A DNA stretch of 64,000 nucleotides from Phellopilus nigrolimitatus (Eukaryota > Basidiomycota > Agaricomycetes > Hymenochaetales > Hymenochaetaceae), in contig JAJOHG010000005.1 in NCBI GenBank assembly GCA_021029095.1, positions 1,302,001 to 1,366,000 of the forward strand, read 5' to 3'. The position numbers were made by a program, and so were the translations under genes. Numbering within the stretch: the stretch's first letter is position 1; the number at the start of each line of letters is the position of its first letter. This document shows positions 11,108 to 22,100 of this stretch, piece by piece. The notes beneath the pieces are model-generated. The model ran no database searches, had not been told where the DNA came from, and saw nothing but the letters and a program-made list of their open reading frames with translations.

Positions 11108-13427
11108 ATGGCTAAGTTCAGCGCTGTGGGGCTCCGTACGGAAGCTGCCCTTGATGGGTTTCCGAATCCTGACCGACGGCGTCGACAAGCGATAACACGA
11201 GTACATCAGAAGACGGGCGACATCAACGACGTCGATTTCCTCCCCTTCTTCGCACCCTTACGCAGGTCAAATTACTTGGCTTAAAGCTGATACTTACACA
11301 TATGAACGTTTCTTCAAACCGTCTGCATGTCGAAGATGCTTTCGCACGACACAGGACGCCGTCGCCCGAAAGGCCTGTCTCCAGTTTGCGCGACTTTCCA
11401 AAGTTGCAGACGCCATATTTGGCTGCTCTACAGACGTCAGAGCTTAAGGATGAGCCGTTTGAAATGAAGAGGTAAGTGGTCACATGAAAAAAGGTGTCGA
11501 GTTGAGCTGTTTTGATTGAATCCTGGCAAATTCTACTAGATCTTCATCTTCAGTTCGTTCAGTTCCTATGTTAATTATGCTTGTCCAATACCTGTACCAA
11601 CGTGCTTTACAAAGACCTCTCAGATCTCTCTGCCAACTGGGTGGAAATCATATATTCATCCTAAAGGCTGGGTTTATTATTTTCACCCAGACTATCGTCT
11701 CGTCACCGACTACAGAATCGAGTACCATCTTGGATTACAAGAGTTCGAAGCAGCGCTGCGCGAGGTCGACGGCTTTCCGGTCAACCGTTTGCCAAAGCAC
11801 TGTGAGCTTTGGGTAGACTATCGGCTGGAATCTGGGCGCAACGTTGCGGAGAAGCTTTTTGTCGACCATGAGAAGAGGAGGCTAACGCCGAAGGCTCCCG
11901 TGCATCGCGCGGGGTCGATAACCGATGATGGGTTGTGGCAGGATGAGAACATCAATGTGAGGCAGGGTGAGTAATGTGTCCTTCTCGTAAAAGAATATAG
12001 CTTCTTATCATCTGTGCAGGACTTATGTACGAGCAGGCGTACTGGGAATATATCATAAACCACCCTTGCCATGCAAGCCTGCCTGCTCATGCTGAAGAAG
12101 ATGCGATCGCTGCGTTAGTTTGGTACACACAAGGTAGTACGGCTAAGTATGTCTCTTGAAATTGATACTGAATACATCAAATTTATCTACAGATCGTCTC
12201 TTGAATCCCGAGGACAGCATCGCACCCTACTCGAGAGAGTTAAGCAAGGACTTCCTGGATATTCTTTCGTCCATGTCGGACAACAAGGAAACATTTGAAT
12301 CTTCGCGGAATCGCCACGTCAAGTCGCATCTCGTTGCGAGTATTCTTGAACGAACAGGTACTTTGTTTCGTGTGAATGATGACGACCCTGCTTCATTATA
12401 TTGTCAGCTGGTGAGCGTCTGCGTCAACATTACGGTCAGCAAGATGCGCGGAACTTCCTCAAGAAAACGCTAAAGCTAAGACGTGACGTTCCCGATGAAC
12501 CACACGCGGCGCCATTTGGCTTGCTCTTGAGTTTTTCCATGTCATTTCTCTGTTTCGGGACGCCTTATGCGTATTTGAGACGTATCAACGAGTTCTTTAT
12601 GAGCGGCCCTGGGAGGACGGACACAATAACAGAGCGATGGCAAGCGTTTGTAGACGAGAATGTGATAGATTGGACAAATACCAATCTAGTGGTGCGTATA
12701 TGGTTCCAAAGCAGCATTTGTCGTAGTGACGAACGTCCGCATCGTAACTTTGTAACAGGCAACTGTGTTGATCAGTGCATCGGTAGCGCTGCTTGCCATC
12801 CCTGGGATAGACAGTGTGACTCGTATACTGGGGATAATGTCCACACTCTTTTCTATTGCGAGCATAATTGTCGGGCTACTCAATGTCTGGCAACACCAAC
12901 ACAAAACCCGCTCGAACCTAGAATTGACCGTGATCGTGAGTCGCAGAGTTTCTAAGTCAATATCTATTTCGATTCACTGTCTTTATAGTTTGACTTTTTC
13001 GCCAAAGCCGAGCGTCTCGTCAAAACCGACAAACTTCTTGCTGTCCTTCTCTCTCTTCCAATGGTCTTGCTCATCTGGTCGGCGCTCATGTTCGCTGTAT
13101 CTATGGTAACTTTCTCCTGGCTCGGTGTTGATGAGACGGCCATCGAAGCGAACGGGGGTGAAGGTGGCTCCTTAAACGATGCGAAGTTCGGCTTGCCTAC
13201 TGCGTGGGCAGTAACAGGCTGTATGAGCTTCCTAACGACGCTGGTTCTTCTATCTTTCCTGTATTTCTGGAGAGTGCGTGCTGCGTCTAGTCCAGGACTT
13301 TCCTCTTCTTGCCCTTATTCACCCATAACGATCATATTTGTAGGTTTGGAAGCCATCAAGCTTCCGAATGGCGCTGAAAGACAAGAGAAAACAGGGGGCA
13401 AGGCGGTGGATCCCTTTCCGTCATTGA
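11108..13427 (+). CDS. WW-domain multi-pass membrane protein
   Basis: Nine exons (11108-11265, 11355-11471, 11554-11966, 12020-12133, 12193-12357, 12408-12691, 12759-12935, 12989-13273, 13344-13427) give about 598 aa. Near residue 120 there is a WW-like fold, LPTGWKSYIHPKGWVYYFHP, with the first Trp and the aromatic pair; the second conserved Trp is replaced. A helical central part follows. At least four hydrophobic segments lie in the C-terminal half (FGLLLSFSMSFLCFGTPYAYL, VLISASVALLAIPG, VLLSLPMVLLIWSALMFAV and CMSFLTTLVLLSFLYFW). The basic tail WKPSSFRMALKDKRKQ is probably cytosolic. Families with this layout are common and expanded in agaricomycetes but have no assigned role. The join between exons 1 and 2 rests on phase rather than conservation, so the first 60 residues are the least certain. 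Confidence 0.72.
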
Positions 13428-14098
13428 TCTTTCTCCACTTCACCTTGTTGGAACTTAGCACTCGCTTTCTATAATGGTACCGCATTTAGCGATTCTTCTC
13501 TCTATGATCTTCGTCCGATAACTGCAAAATGGATCAAGTATTTTCCGTGCACGACCGTGACGACCTCATGCCCGAATCAATTAAAGTCCTTCCCCCGGCT
13601 GATTTAATCATCAAACTCTGCAATGGGCGTTAGCAAGCACGGACCGTTAGATTTCGGGATTCGTCGGTAAGTATTTCGTGATTGGATGGCAACGCTTACT
13701 GGCTGCTAAAGCTTACGTCTAATCGCATCGACTACGTCTCAGCACGTAAACGAAGCGAGAGAAACGCACTGGGAACAGAGAAAGAGCAACAAATAAAAAC
13801 ATGGTACATCAGTAGCAGCCTATTCGCAACAATCGCGAGTCGATCCCGTCGGGAGTATCGACCTCCTTCTCTCCGTCTAAACTCGCACGTCAACACAAGC
13901 ACACACTTCGTCCAATTCAATTTGCGATGGCCTCGATCAATGCCCTTCACGTCAGGGGTGTTCGTTACCCGGAAAACATGACGAACCCCAAAACTAAAAT
14001 GCACATTAAATAGCGCCTGCACTGGTCTGCTCTCTTTCGAGTCTCCTCATGGCTATTCGAGGCAACGTCTTGTCCTGTCATCGGCGTTGGCTGACTGT
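13428..14098. other. Intergenic region with no supported gene
   Basis: Only short interrupted frames are present. One 35-codon plus-strand ORF (13528-13635) looks protein-like but has no partner exons. The long minus-strand frame at 14022-13732 is Arg-rich and shows no conserved pattern. I see no RNA gene. Confidence 0.4.
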
Positions 14099-14446
14099 TC
14101 ATCTCATCGCCTCTACAGCTAAGACAAGAGCTTTCCTATCCTCGCTGTCGGCTTGGATAACCAATGTGCCTTGCAAGTCAAATAACTCCCCGGATCCGCC
14201 GGAAATTTCTAACTGCGTGATGGAGTAGCGTGAAGATGCTCGATGCCCTGCAACGATTGGCTTAGTCCTCAAAAATGGGGTGACTGGTGCTGGTATAGTG
14301 GATAAACCAGAGTCGCTCAGGCGTCTGGGGATGCTGCGGCTCTGCGTATAAAGGGCTGGACGGCGTTCATGTTTCGTCAGGTCGTGGACTCGATAACACT
14401 CTTGGCCTGCTCCCGTTTTTGGTACGTTTCTCACTTCAACCTCCAT
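14099..14446 (-). CDS. Small hypothetical protein (weak Ctf8-like motif)
   Basis: This is an intronless minus-strand frame of 115 codons from ATG to TGA. The C-terminal part reads RYSITQLEISGGSGELFDLQ followed by GTLVI. The 'E-L-x-D-L-Q-G-x-L' pattern resembles the first conserved block of Ctf8, the small subunit of the alternative clamp loader used in sister-chromatid cohesion. The second Ctf8 block (a GHH/GNH-L-L-E-G element) is not found downstream on this strand, so the resemblance may be chance, or the gene may be truncated. The frame lies divergently from an exon-like chain on the plus strand. Confidence 0.33.
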   Translation of the reverse strand: MEVEVRNVPKTGAGQECYRVHDLTKHERRPALYTQSRSIPRRLSDSGLSTIPAPVTPFLRTKPIVAGHRASSRYSITQLEISGGSGELFDLQGTLVIQADSEDRKALVLAVEAMR

Positions 14447-15767
14447 CTAAACGGTAGTTGAACGACTGTCTAGACCTCCGCTTGCCTCAGCGGCTGAAGC
14501 TGCTGAGGACGAGCTCTCTTCATTATATATCTGCCCCGCAGTTCGTTTCCTGTTCCGGAGGTTAGTCTGACACGTCTTTCTGTTCTTGCACAGTCTGAAT
14601 TAGTCCTTCGTTTTTCTCAGTCTCTTTCGGGCCCAAGTCGTAAGCGTTACCGGGATATGCCTATTGGAGTCATCGCGCTCCTTGTTAGGATGGTTATTGC
14701 TCCATCTTTGGGTACGCATCAAAGTCTCATTATTTTTATATATTATTTATTCGTTGGAACTGAATCGCCTTTTAGGATTGTTCGACGGAGCCCGCCGCTG
14801 GAGGAGTACCCATCCTGTCAAAGAGCGATGACTCGAGTGCGCATATCATTGGTATTCGCTTGTCTTGTGCTCGCGTTCGAGTGATATTTTTCTTCTGTAC
14901 TTTCTACATATGTTGCACAATGATTCTACCTCGTAGACTTCATTTAACCCTCTTTGATGGATATGTAAAAACCTGCTCCAGACCGTTTACGCAATACTAC
15001 TTCTTGAACAGCACTGGTCATGATTTTACAGTGCAAAAGATCTACACATATAGCCGGTACATTGAAAACAAGCGACTGTGTATAAAAGAAAAAGTGAGCA
15101 GACCCTTGCTCGTTCTTTCGAAGTTTCGCAGGGACTAAGCATTCCCGACGCTCCGCAACTGCATGGTTCCTTGATCCACAATCTCCTGCGCCGGTTCTCT
15201 ACGTCTCTTCAGGGAAGCCTAAATGCCTAACACATTCTATAACGTCGATCAAGACAGGATCTTCGTTAGTAGTGTGTACCGATGCAATCCAGAAGTTAGA
15301 TTGGATCTGAAGTAATATTACACATAGCAGAGACAACGCGCAGTAAGAAGCTGGGTGAAGTTTATATAGTAGTGGACCGATTGCGTGAGAGAGGTCAAGT
15401 AAGCCTAAACATGTATAATGAGGGGAGCAGCTCAAGATGCGCGAACTGCAGAATGCCTGACTAGAGAAGAGGGTAGAGAAGTCGGGTATCGTGAGCAGAG
15501 GTCGACGGACGGTGTACACTGACCAGAGGACATAAAAATATAAAACAGCTGGCCAAGAGAATGTGCTATCCAATACATCCGCGAGAAAACGCAGGATTCT
15601 CTGGGTCATTAAACAGACCAGCTGCTTTACATCACTGCGGTCGGGTCGATTGGTGAGCGCAGCGGGATTAAACCGAGTAGGACTCACAGATGGGGACAGA
15701 TAGAGATACAACACGCGATATCGTCCGCCGTCCTACCCGCGCACGGGTGCGGCAGGGCGCTGGCGAG
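14447..15767. other. Intergenic region with an unassigned exon-like chain
   Basis: On the plus strand three stretches (about 14475-14560, 14621-14711 and 14777-14850) are separated by intron-shaped sequences with good ends (GTTAGT..TTTTTCTCAG and GTACGC..CTTTTAG). They read through in one frame, giving AAEAAEDELSSLYICPAVRF and later AAGGVPILSKSDDSSAHIIG. I cannot find a start codon or a family, so no gene is called. The 171-codon minus-strand frame at 15714-15199 is hydrophobic but has no conserved features. Confidence 0.35.
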
Positions 15768-16115
15768 TCAGGCCGCCGCAGCGTCCTTCGCGCTCGTACC
15801 TTTCGTCGGCTCGGTCTTGAGCGGCACGCCGATGTCCGAGATCGTGCGTTTGAGCAGGAATGCCTTTCCGCCTTTCTTCGTCGCTTCATCGATGCGCACG
15901 GCGTTCAGCAGGTCGAGCGTGTAAACATACAGCTCCTTCGAGTACGCGCGCAGCATGTCTTCCTCCTTCTCGTGCCCCGCACCTGCCGGTTCGCGCTCGG
16001 CGGCGGCAGCAACCTTCGCGACGGACTTCGCGCCGTTCTCACTGGCGTGTTGTCCATTTGGCTGGCTCTCCGCGGACTTCTTCGTCGCAGTGGTCGTGGC
16101 GGTCGTAGACGGCAT
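15768..16115 (-). CDS. Small Ala/Lys-rich hypothetical protein
   Basis: The intronless frame gives 115 aa from the ATG at 16115. The N-terminal half is low-complexity (Thr, Ala, Ser, Lys), as in disordered tails. The C-terminal half is ordered-looking: KEEDMLRAYSKELYVYTLDL, then a basic segment KKGGKAFLLKRTISDIGVPL. A TATA-like TTTATAAAA lies about 130 bases upstream (16240-16248 region). I recognise no family. The opposing plus-strand frame over the same bases is Arg-rich and treated as its shadow. It is probably a real lineage-specific gene. Confidence 0.5.
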   Translation of the reverse strand: MPSTTATTTATKKSAESQPNGQHASENGAKSVAKVAAAAEREPAGAGHEKEEDMLRAYSKELYVYTLDLLNAVRIDEATKKGGKAFLLKRTISDIGVPLKTEPTKGTSAKDAAAA

Positions 16116-16625
16116 TTGTGATAATATATGCAACAACGATGTGATGATGTATAGATGAAGAGCAGAAAACTCGCAGAGATGGGACGGGGACGGCTCTAGC
16201 TGCGTGTATGTGCCAGGAGAGCCGGGCAGGTGAGGAGGGTTTTATAAAAACAGGAACTTGGGAAGCGCAGCTCAACGTTCGGGCCTACTCCCGTTATATC
16301 GTCCGCCCAGAACGCCTCGTTGCCATCTGCGAGTCTTGATTCGACACATGCTCGTCGTGTGAGCACGGCATCCACCGCCCGCCCATCTGCCCTATACTCT
16401 AGAACAGTCGACGAGCTTCTGTGTAGCTGAAAAATCTATGTTCCGGACGACTTGCGGCGCAAGTCGGTTATAAGCGGCGGCCACGCACTGGCACGCAGTG
16501 AATCGTCATGCCGAAGCTTCAGATCAGTTCTGAAAAACAAAGGCCTCGAAAAAAAAAGTGCTGAGCCATATAGATACAAGTCTACGGATACAGTTTGCTG
16601 AACTTTCTTTTAATCGTGAAATCAA
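16116..16625. promoter_or_regulatory. Upstream region of the small Ala/Lys-rich gene and 3' side of DBR1
   Basis: The interval holds the promoter of the minus-strand gene that starts at 16115, including the TATA-like element near 16244, and the 3' flank of the minus-strand DBR1 gene. A run of eight or more A's (about 16548-16556) sits near the DBR1 end. No coding frame is supported. Confidence 0.4.
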
Positions 16626-18688
16626 CTAACTGTCAGGATTTTTCGTCTCTGACTGCGGCGTATTCGATTCTGATTCGCTTGAAACAGGAACCTGAGGTGG
16701 ATCAAACTTCACCCCCTTCGGGACGGGATTGACCTTATTCTCTAGCTGAAGCAGTCCACAGAATGCTTCAGTCTGCGGGTTTGTATACCATGGCGCTGCG
16801 CGTACAAGAAAAAGACACAATACGTTCATGATTAACTTCAAGCGATTTGGAAGAAAAAGTACGAACGTGGTCTAAACCTGTTTGGTCCCTCGTTCCCCGG
16901 ACCCGGTGCAGTCGGCCAAAATACTTGGCAGTCGCGGATGTCTTTGAGACCGTCACGGCTTTCTTTGTCCCCGACGTTTTCCATTACCCACTCTAGTTCC
17001 TTCGTTACGAGTTCTGCAGCTCGCGTAGCATCAGGTAGACGGGGCTGCGCACGAGCTGTAGAGAGATACGGGTGAAATGCGCGAGTGATGGCTAGCCACT
17101 CGGGGTCGTATGTTAGTCGCGGCGTCTCAGGGGACTCGACAGAGGGGACCTCCACGACCTGGCGGGGAAGTTCAAATCAATTTCGTACAGTTTGAATAAT
17201 AAGAGCAGATACTTACCTCGAGATAATGCCGTCGTGGAAGACATTTGTCTAGAGCGAGGAACTTTGTTTTGCGTGGTACTGCCGGGGGCGGTGCAACTTC
17301 CTCCATTTCTTCGTCGAGTAAGATTTCATCCGGGTTAGCCTCGGAGACTGGTGCGTTGGTTCTTATGGCAGGCTTTTCCGTCTTCTTGTCATCTGTCGCT
17401 GATTCTGCGTCATCGAAGTCGTCGATCGCGATTTCATCTGGGTTATCGCCCTTCGCGGGAACTACGAGAGTGACGAGTCAGGTAATCCGCAAGCAATTGC
17501 AGGACCACGCGTACCGGGAGCTTGCGAGCCCTCGTGCACGACGGTCGCTTCGAACTTGCAGTGCAAGTGCGCGGAGAACCACAGTGGTGGTCTGAGTTTC
17601 TTCAGCAGCTGCATCGCAGGTGGGTTTCCAAGCGCGCCAGTCTGAATGTCCGACCGGAAATACGGCTTTCGCCGGAGCAGATCTTCTGTATTACCGTACT
17701 GTTCAATGCCTCGCGGCCAATCATGTGAGAGGACGATATCGGGGGCAGAGAGCTGAAAAAGAATTTCATGGTTTCAGTTGTCGAGTCTACGATTTAAGGA
17801 AAAAGCGCTGAGCTCACATGAGAGAGCTTGAGCATATCATACTCTCGTATATGATATATGCTTCTCATCGAGGTTCCGTCATAAGGAATAGTTTCGTAGT
17901 GTCCTATATGTACTGCCTGAGGGTTCCGACGCAGACCGACGAAAATCAATTCAGACCCACCTAGTTTAAAATGATGCTCAGAATATATTCCCGAAGATCC
18001 CGCAATTTTTACACCGTTGACCTGTACACAGCCTGCAAATCCTAAGTAATATATGTTGGGTGCTAACCAGCCTCCATGGTAACTGCAAGCCAAGTCAGCA
18101 GCGACTCACTTGCAAATTCGTCTGCGAAATCCGCGTTTACGAACAACTCACAGTTCCCACATGTAATTTGATGCTTCGTGGTTTCCGCCAATCACAAGCG
18201 TCAGAACAGGTGCTTCCTTCTCGCCAGTGTAATACCTATGAAAGTAATCCCGTGAGCCGCCTCAAATCTTTAGACTTTTCGATGACTGTGAGCTAAAGAG
18301 ATAATCATGGCTTGCAAAAACAAGAATAGTTTTCTCGAGCAACGGCAGATGCAGAACATCAAACCTGGCGCACTACCAGGAACACAAAAGCACAACAAGC
18401 GATTAACTAGAGCAAAGCACACCTATAAAACCCGCCCAGCTGCTTGTACTTGTTCGGCACGGCCATGCACTGCAGGTCTTGGTGATTTCGAATGGCTTGA
18501 AAGTCCCCGCAGATGATAAGGCAGTCGACTTTGTAGTTATTCCTCTGTTCCAGTTGGGCAATTTGGCTGTAAATCGCGTCGAGTTCGCCATGGCAGCATC
18601 CTTGGACAGCGATCTAGAGGAGAAATAGACCGAGTTAACGCGAAGAACAATTTCAGAGTTTTCCTTGGCGAAGTGCAAAGACCTTCAT
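16626..18688 (-). CDS. DBR1: Lariat debranching enzyme Dbr1
   Basis: Nine minus-strand exons (18688-18683, 18613-18423, 18235-18152, 18082-17961, 17903-17818, 17752-17515, 17461-17217, 17158-16867, 16795-16626) give about 477 aa with agreeing phases. The first exon encodes only Met-Lys, after which [15 protein letters not shown] supplies the first metal-binding block. [37 protein letters not shown] and [10 protein letters not shown] follow as the remaining metallophosphoesterase motifs in the canonical order. Dbr1-specific segments ([39 protein letters not shown]) complete the match. The enzyme hydrolyses the 2'-5' bond of intron lariats in the nucleus, essential for intron turnover in an intron-dense genome. 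An in-frame ATG at 18856 could add 56 residues, but family members begin at the site chosen. The donor of the penultimate exon is ambiguous (16867 or 16903). Confidence 0.9.
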
Positions 18689-19102
18689 CACGCTGGACTT
18701 CACGATTGTTTGGGATCTGCAAAAAGCAGCAATAGTAGCAAGAAATCCAAGTGTATTATTCCTAGACCTTCGAGTCGGTCGGTGGCACGGTACGTGCTCA
18801 GTCGATCTAGTGACATCCTGTGACTCGGTCCGACTATCCGACCCGATCGAGGTCATTTTGTTTCTTTGAAAAGAAAAAAGGCAGACTTTCTTGCAACAAG
18901 TGGTAAAACAGGGGGAAAAAAGAAACGCTACCTATACAGACCTCTATAAAAGTAGATGAGGATGTGTAATATACATGAGTGAAATGCCCAGTAATGATCC
19001 ATATGCACATATGTGAAATACCCGAGACTAGATCAAAATTATTATAAATGTTCGTTGCAGTCTAATGTTGCAGTCATTAACCGTGGTCATGATGCTTGGT
19101 CG
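18689..19102. other. Intergenic region between DBR1 and the histidine kinase
   Basis: This stretch is the DBR1 promoter side and the 3' flank of the downstream minus-strand histidine kinase. It contains GACTCGGTCC-type words (about 18826-18840). No gene is supported. Confidence 0.4.
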
Positions 19103-22100
19103 TTATCCAGTGAGGTAAGAATCAGCAGACATAGACTCTTGGATTTTTGCGAGGAGCTCATCAAGTCCTGTAGGGTTTGATCTACAAATGGAAGGAGGGA
19201 CCGAAAATTGGCAAACGGCAGCAGGTCGATGTCTAGAGTAGTTAATAACTCACAATGACTTCATCCATGCCAGCGTCGCGTGCACTCTGTATTTGGCCGG
19301 CGCGTGCATTACCCGTAAGAGCAAAGATCCGATTGCGAATCGGGAATTCCCCAACCTCCTCGAGCTTGCGAATCTCCCGTACCGCAGTAAGACCATCCCT
19401 AGATCCAATAGAGTATCAGTGCGGATCGCAGACTCAACATGTTCTAGACGCACATAACCGGCATTTCACAGTCCATCTGCAAAAGCAATCAACATCTTTT
19501 CATCACTCAAAGCAAACTGTAAAAACTCACCAGAACGGCATCAAAGGCTCTAGAAGGCCCAGTTGAGATGGCGAGGGATCGAATTTTCTCAATAGCCTGC
19601 AGACCATTGTTTGCGAGTGTTGTGGTGCAGCCCGCTTTCAATAGTTGACGCCTGTTCCAGATCAGTTGGTCACCAGAACTTTGTTAACAAGATGTGAAGA
19701 ACGCCTCACTTGAGAACAGTCTGCGGGTTTGTCGTTAGCGAATTCAAGTTTGATTAGAAGTGAGAAACAAAGCTAACCTGATTAATGAGGTTATCTTCAG
19801 TGATTAGAATGCTACCGATGTCGACGAAAACACAAGTCAGCTTTTCCCCTTGAGCCGCAGGATTCCCCTGATACGCACTGTAAAGGTTTGGATGCCTCAA
19901 CGCCCTCTCCGCCATTTTCTCTTGTGGAGGTGAATGGGTAGTCACCAGCATGACGGTCGAGTTGGTCCAACTCTTGAGGAAGAGGGGGCGCTGTCGTTAC
20001 CTCCTACAAAGAAACGGAACGTCGCCCCCTTGCCATATACACTGTCCACGTCGATTCTTCCGCCCATGAGATCGCAGAGTTTTCTGGAGACAAAGAGTCC
20101 GAGACCAGAGCCTCCGAAAACATTGTGAGAGTTCTGATTTTTGATTAATACTCATCGTAACATTGGCGCTGAAAAGTAACATACCGAGCCTTGCTGGAAG
20201 CTGTGCGAACAAAAGGTCTCAAAACAAGTAACACACAATTTTGTAATCCACCTACCGCTTGAATAACAAAGCAAGGTCAGTCTGGCTTTAACCCTGGGCC
20301 CGAGTCTTGCACAGCAACGAACACGAATATTTTGCTCGGCGTATCAGCATCCAACGGGTCCTCATCCTCGTTCAAGTCACCTGGAGGAACGCAAGGGCCT
20401 CCAGGAGCAGGAGCCCGACGCGATACATTTACAGTAACACTGATCTCGCGTTTATTACTGGATGTCTGTACATATGAGTGAAAGGTCAGGATCGCACGAT
20501 CGGATAAATGAATAACCATACGTCGGTGAACTTGATGCCGTTGCTCAGAAGATTCGTCCTGAAAGGTGGCCAGGTGTGAGATCATCCGATTTTATATTTA
20601 AAAGAAGAAATCACGGACATAACCTGACCAAATCGCGACTTATCCGAGCTAACGCGTGTAACGCCGAGTTTTTTAAACGAGTCGCCAAAAGATAAATTCA
20701 AATTGATCCGTTTCCTAGATAATTTAAAGGATCAGTGGTTTTGTCCCGGAAATTTTTGCAGGCATACGAACATTTTTAACTCGTTACGGAAAATGGAAAT
20801 AATTCCTTGTATTTCTGCAATGAGCTCAAATTCAACTGGGTGGATGGACAAAATCTGCAGTTGGATGCGCGAAAGAGAGAGGACATCGTTGGCAATTCGC
20901 TCTGTAAAAGGTTGAGAATGACATCCGTGAATGATCAGTGGCAAATTACCTTGAGCAAGTCCGCACTGAATCAATTTAGTCAATATTTTGATGAGCCTGC
21001 TAGGAAGACTGCCTAACGCACCTGGTAAATTGCATCAAGTGCTTCAAGATCGTCGTCAATAGCATCCAACATCGCTTCGGTAGGTTTGTAAAGTTCATTG
21101 TCCGTAAAGTTCCGACTTAGTTCGTCTCGATGACTTGCAAGGTTGGAGCGTACGAGGCTGGAGCAGTTGAGGATTGCAGATACGGGTTGCCGGAGTTCAT
21201 GAGAGGTGACGTCGATAAGCAGTTCTACAGGAACATTTGTATCAAATATCTGTGGAGAAGCTGGATTTAGATAGGTAAAGATTATACCTTGACCTCGTCT
21301 TCGTTCGTCGGCCTCTTTCCTCCTTTCCTCGGCCTCTTCTGCACGCTTTCGAGCGAGTGCCTCTCTTTCTTGCGCGTGCGCAAGACGAGAGGCCTCGTAT
21401 AAGCGATGATCCGAAACGTCAGTAATCGTCGAGATCAATCCTGCTACTACAAAAAATGATAGAATGTAAAGATGGACTAGATAATGAGGAGGAAAAGACT
21501 ACGGACAAGCACCAGAGCTCGCCAGAAGAGGCTGCAACGACCATTTCGCGTAGGTCCCATTCTTGAAGCCTGGTGAGACACGTCAGACAGAGTATGAAGC
21601 AAGAGCATTCGACTGACGGAATTCCAAGGATGCGCTTTTTTGGGACTCAAAAGATGCCCTCCACAGATCTTCGACGGTTTTCTGGTCTTCTTCCTGAACA
21701 CTAGAAAACACAATCCGATTCGAACCATTTGTCAAGGAATAACAGTTGTGAGCTTACCAATCGGGCCTTCAGATACACTGCTTCAGTAGCGGTTGCATAC
21801 TTACGACGAAAACACGCACCACAGATCGACAGACACGGAGGGGTCATGGCCACTGATTTCGTACCACCGCGGGTTTACTGGAAAATCATTAGCGAATATG
21901 TTGTATTTCCAGCAATCTGCTCACCGTAGAGAATCCTTCACAGGCAAGCATCAGAAATAAGTCCTCGAACAAAAAGTCAATGTCTTACTCGCGATTGTGG
22001 TCAGCCCTGAAACCATCAGTTAGCATAGCAAAAGTAAAGAGAGAGAGAGCAAGAAACGCTTAACCTGCATATTCCAACTGGAGAGAGATCTGAGAGGAGC

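Noticed and set aside
15199..15714. Minus-strand frame of 171 codons
   Set aside because: It has no conserved motif and no start context, and its composition resembles an AT-rich spacer read in one frame. It may be UTR or intron of another transcript.
15690..16121. Plus-strand Arg-rich frame opposite the small Ala/Lys-rich gene
   Set aside because: It is the mirror of a GC-rich coding region; the minus-strand reading has the more protein-like composition and a TATA element upstream.
19250..19453. Minus-strand 67-codon frame inside the kinase receiver region
   Set aside because: It is in a different frame from the receiver motifs (MDCEMP, FALTGNA, DAGMDEV) and has no features of its own.
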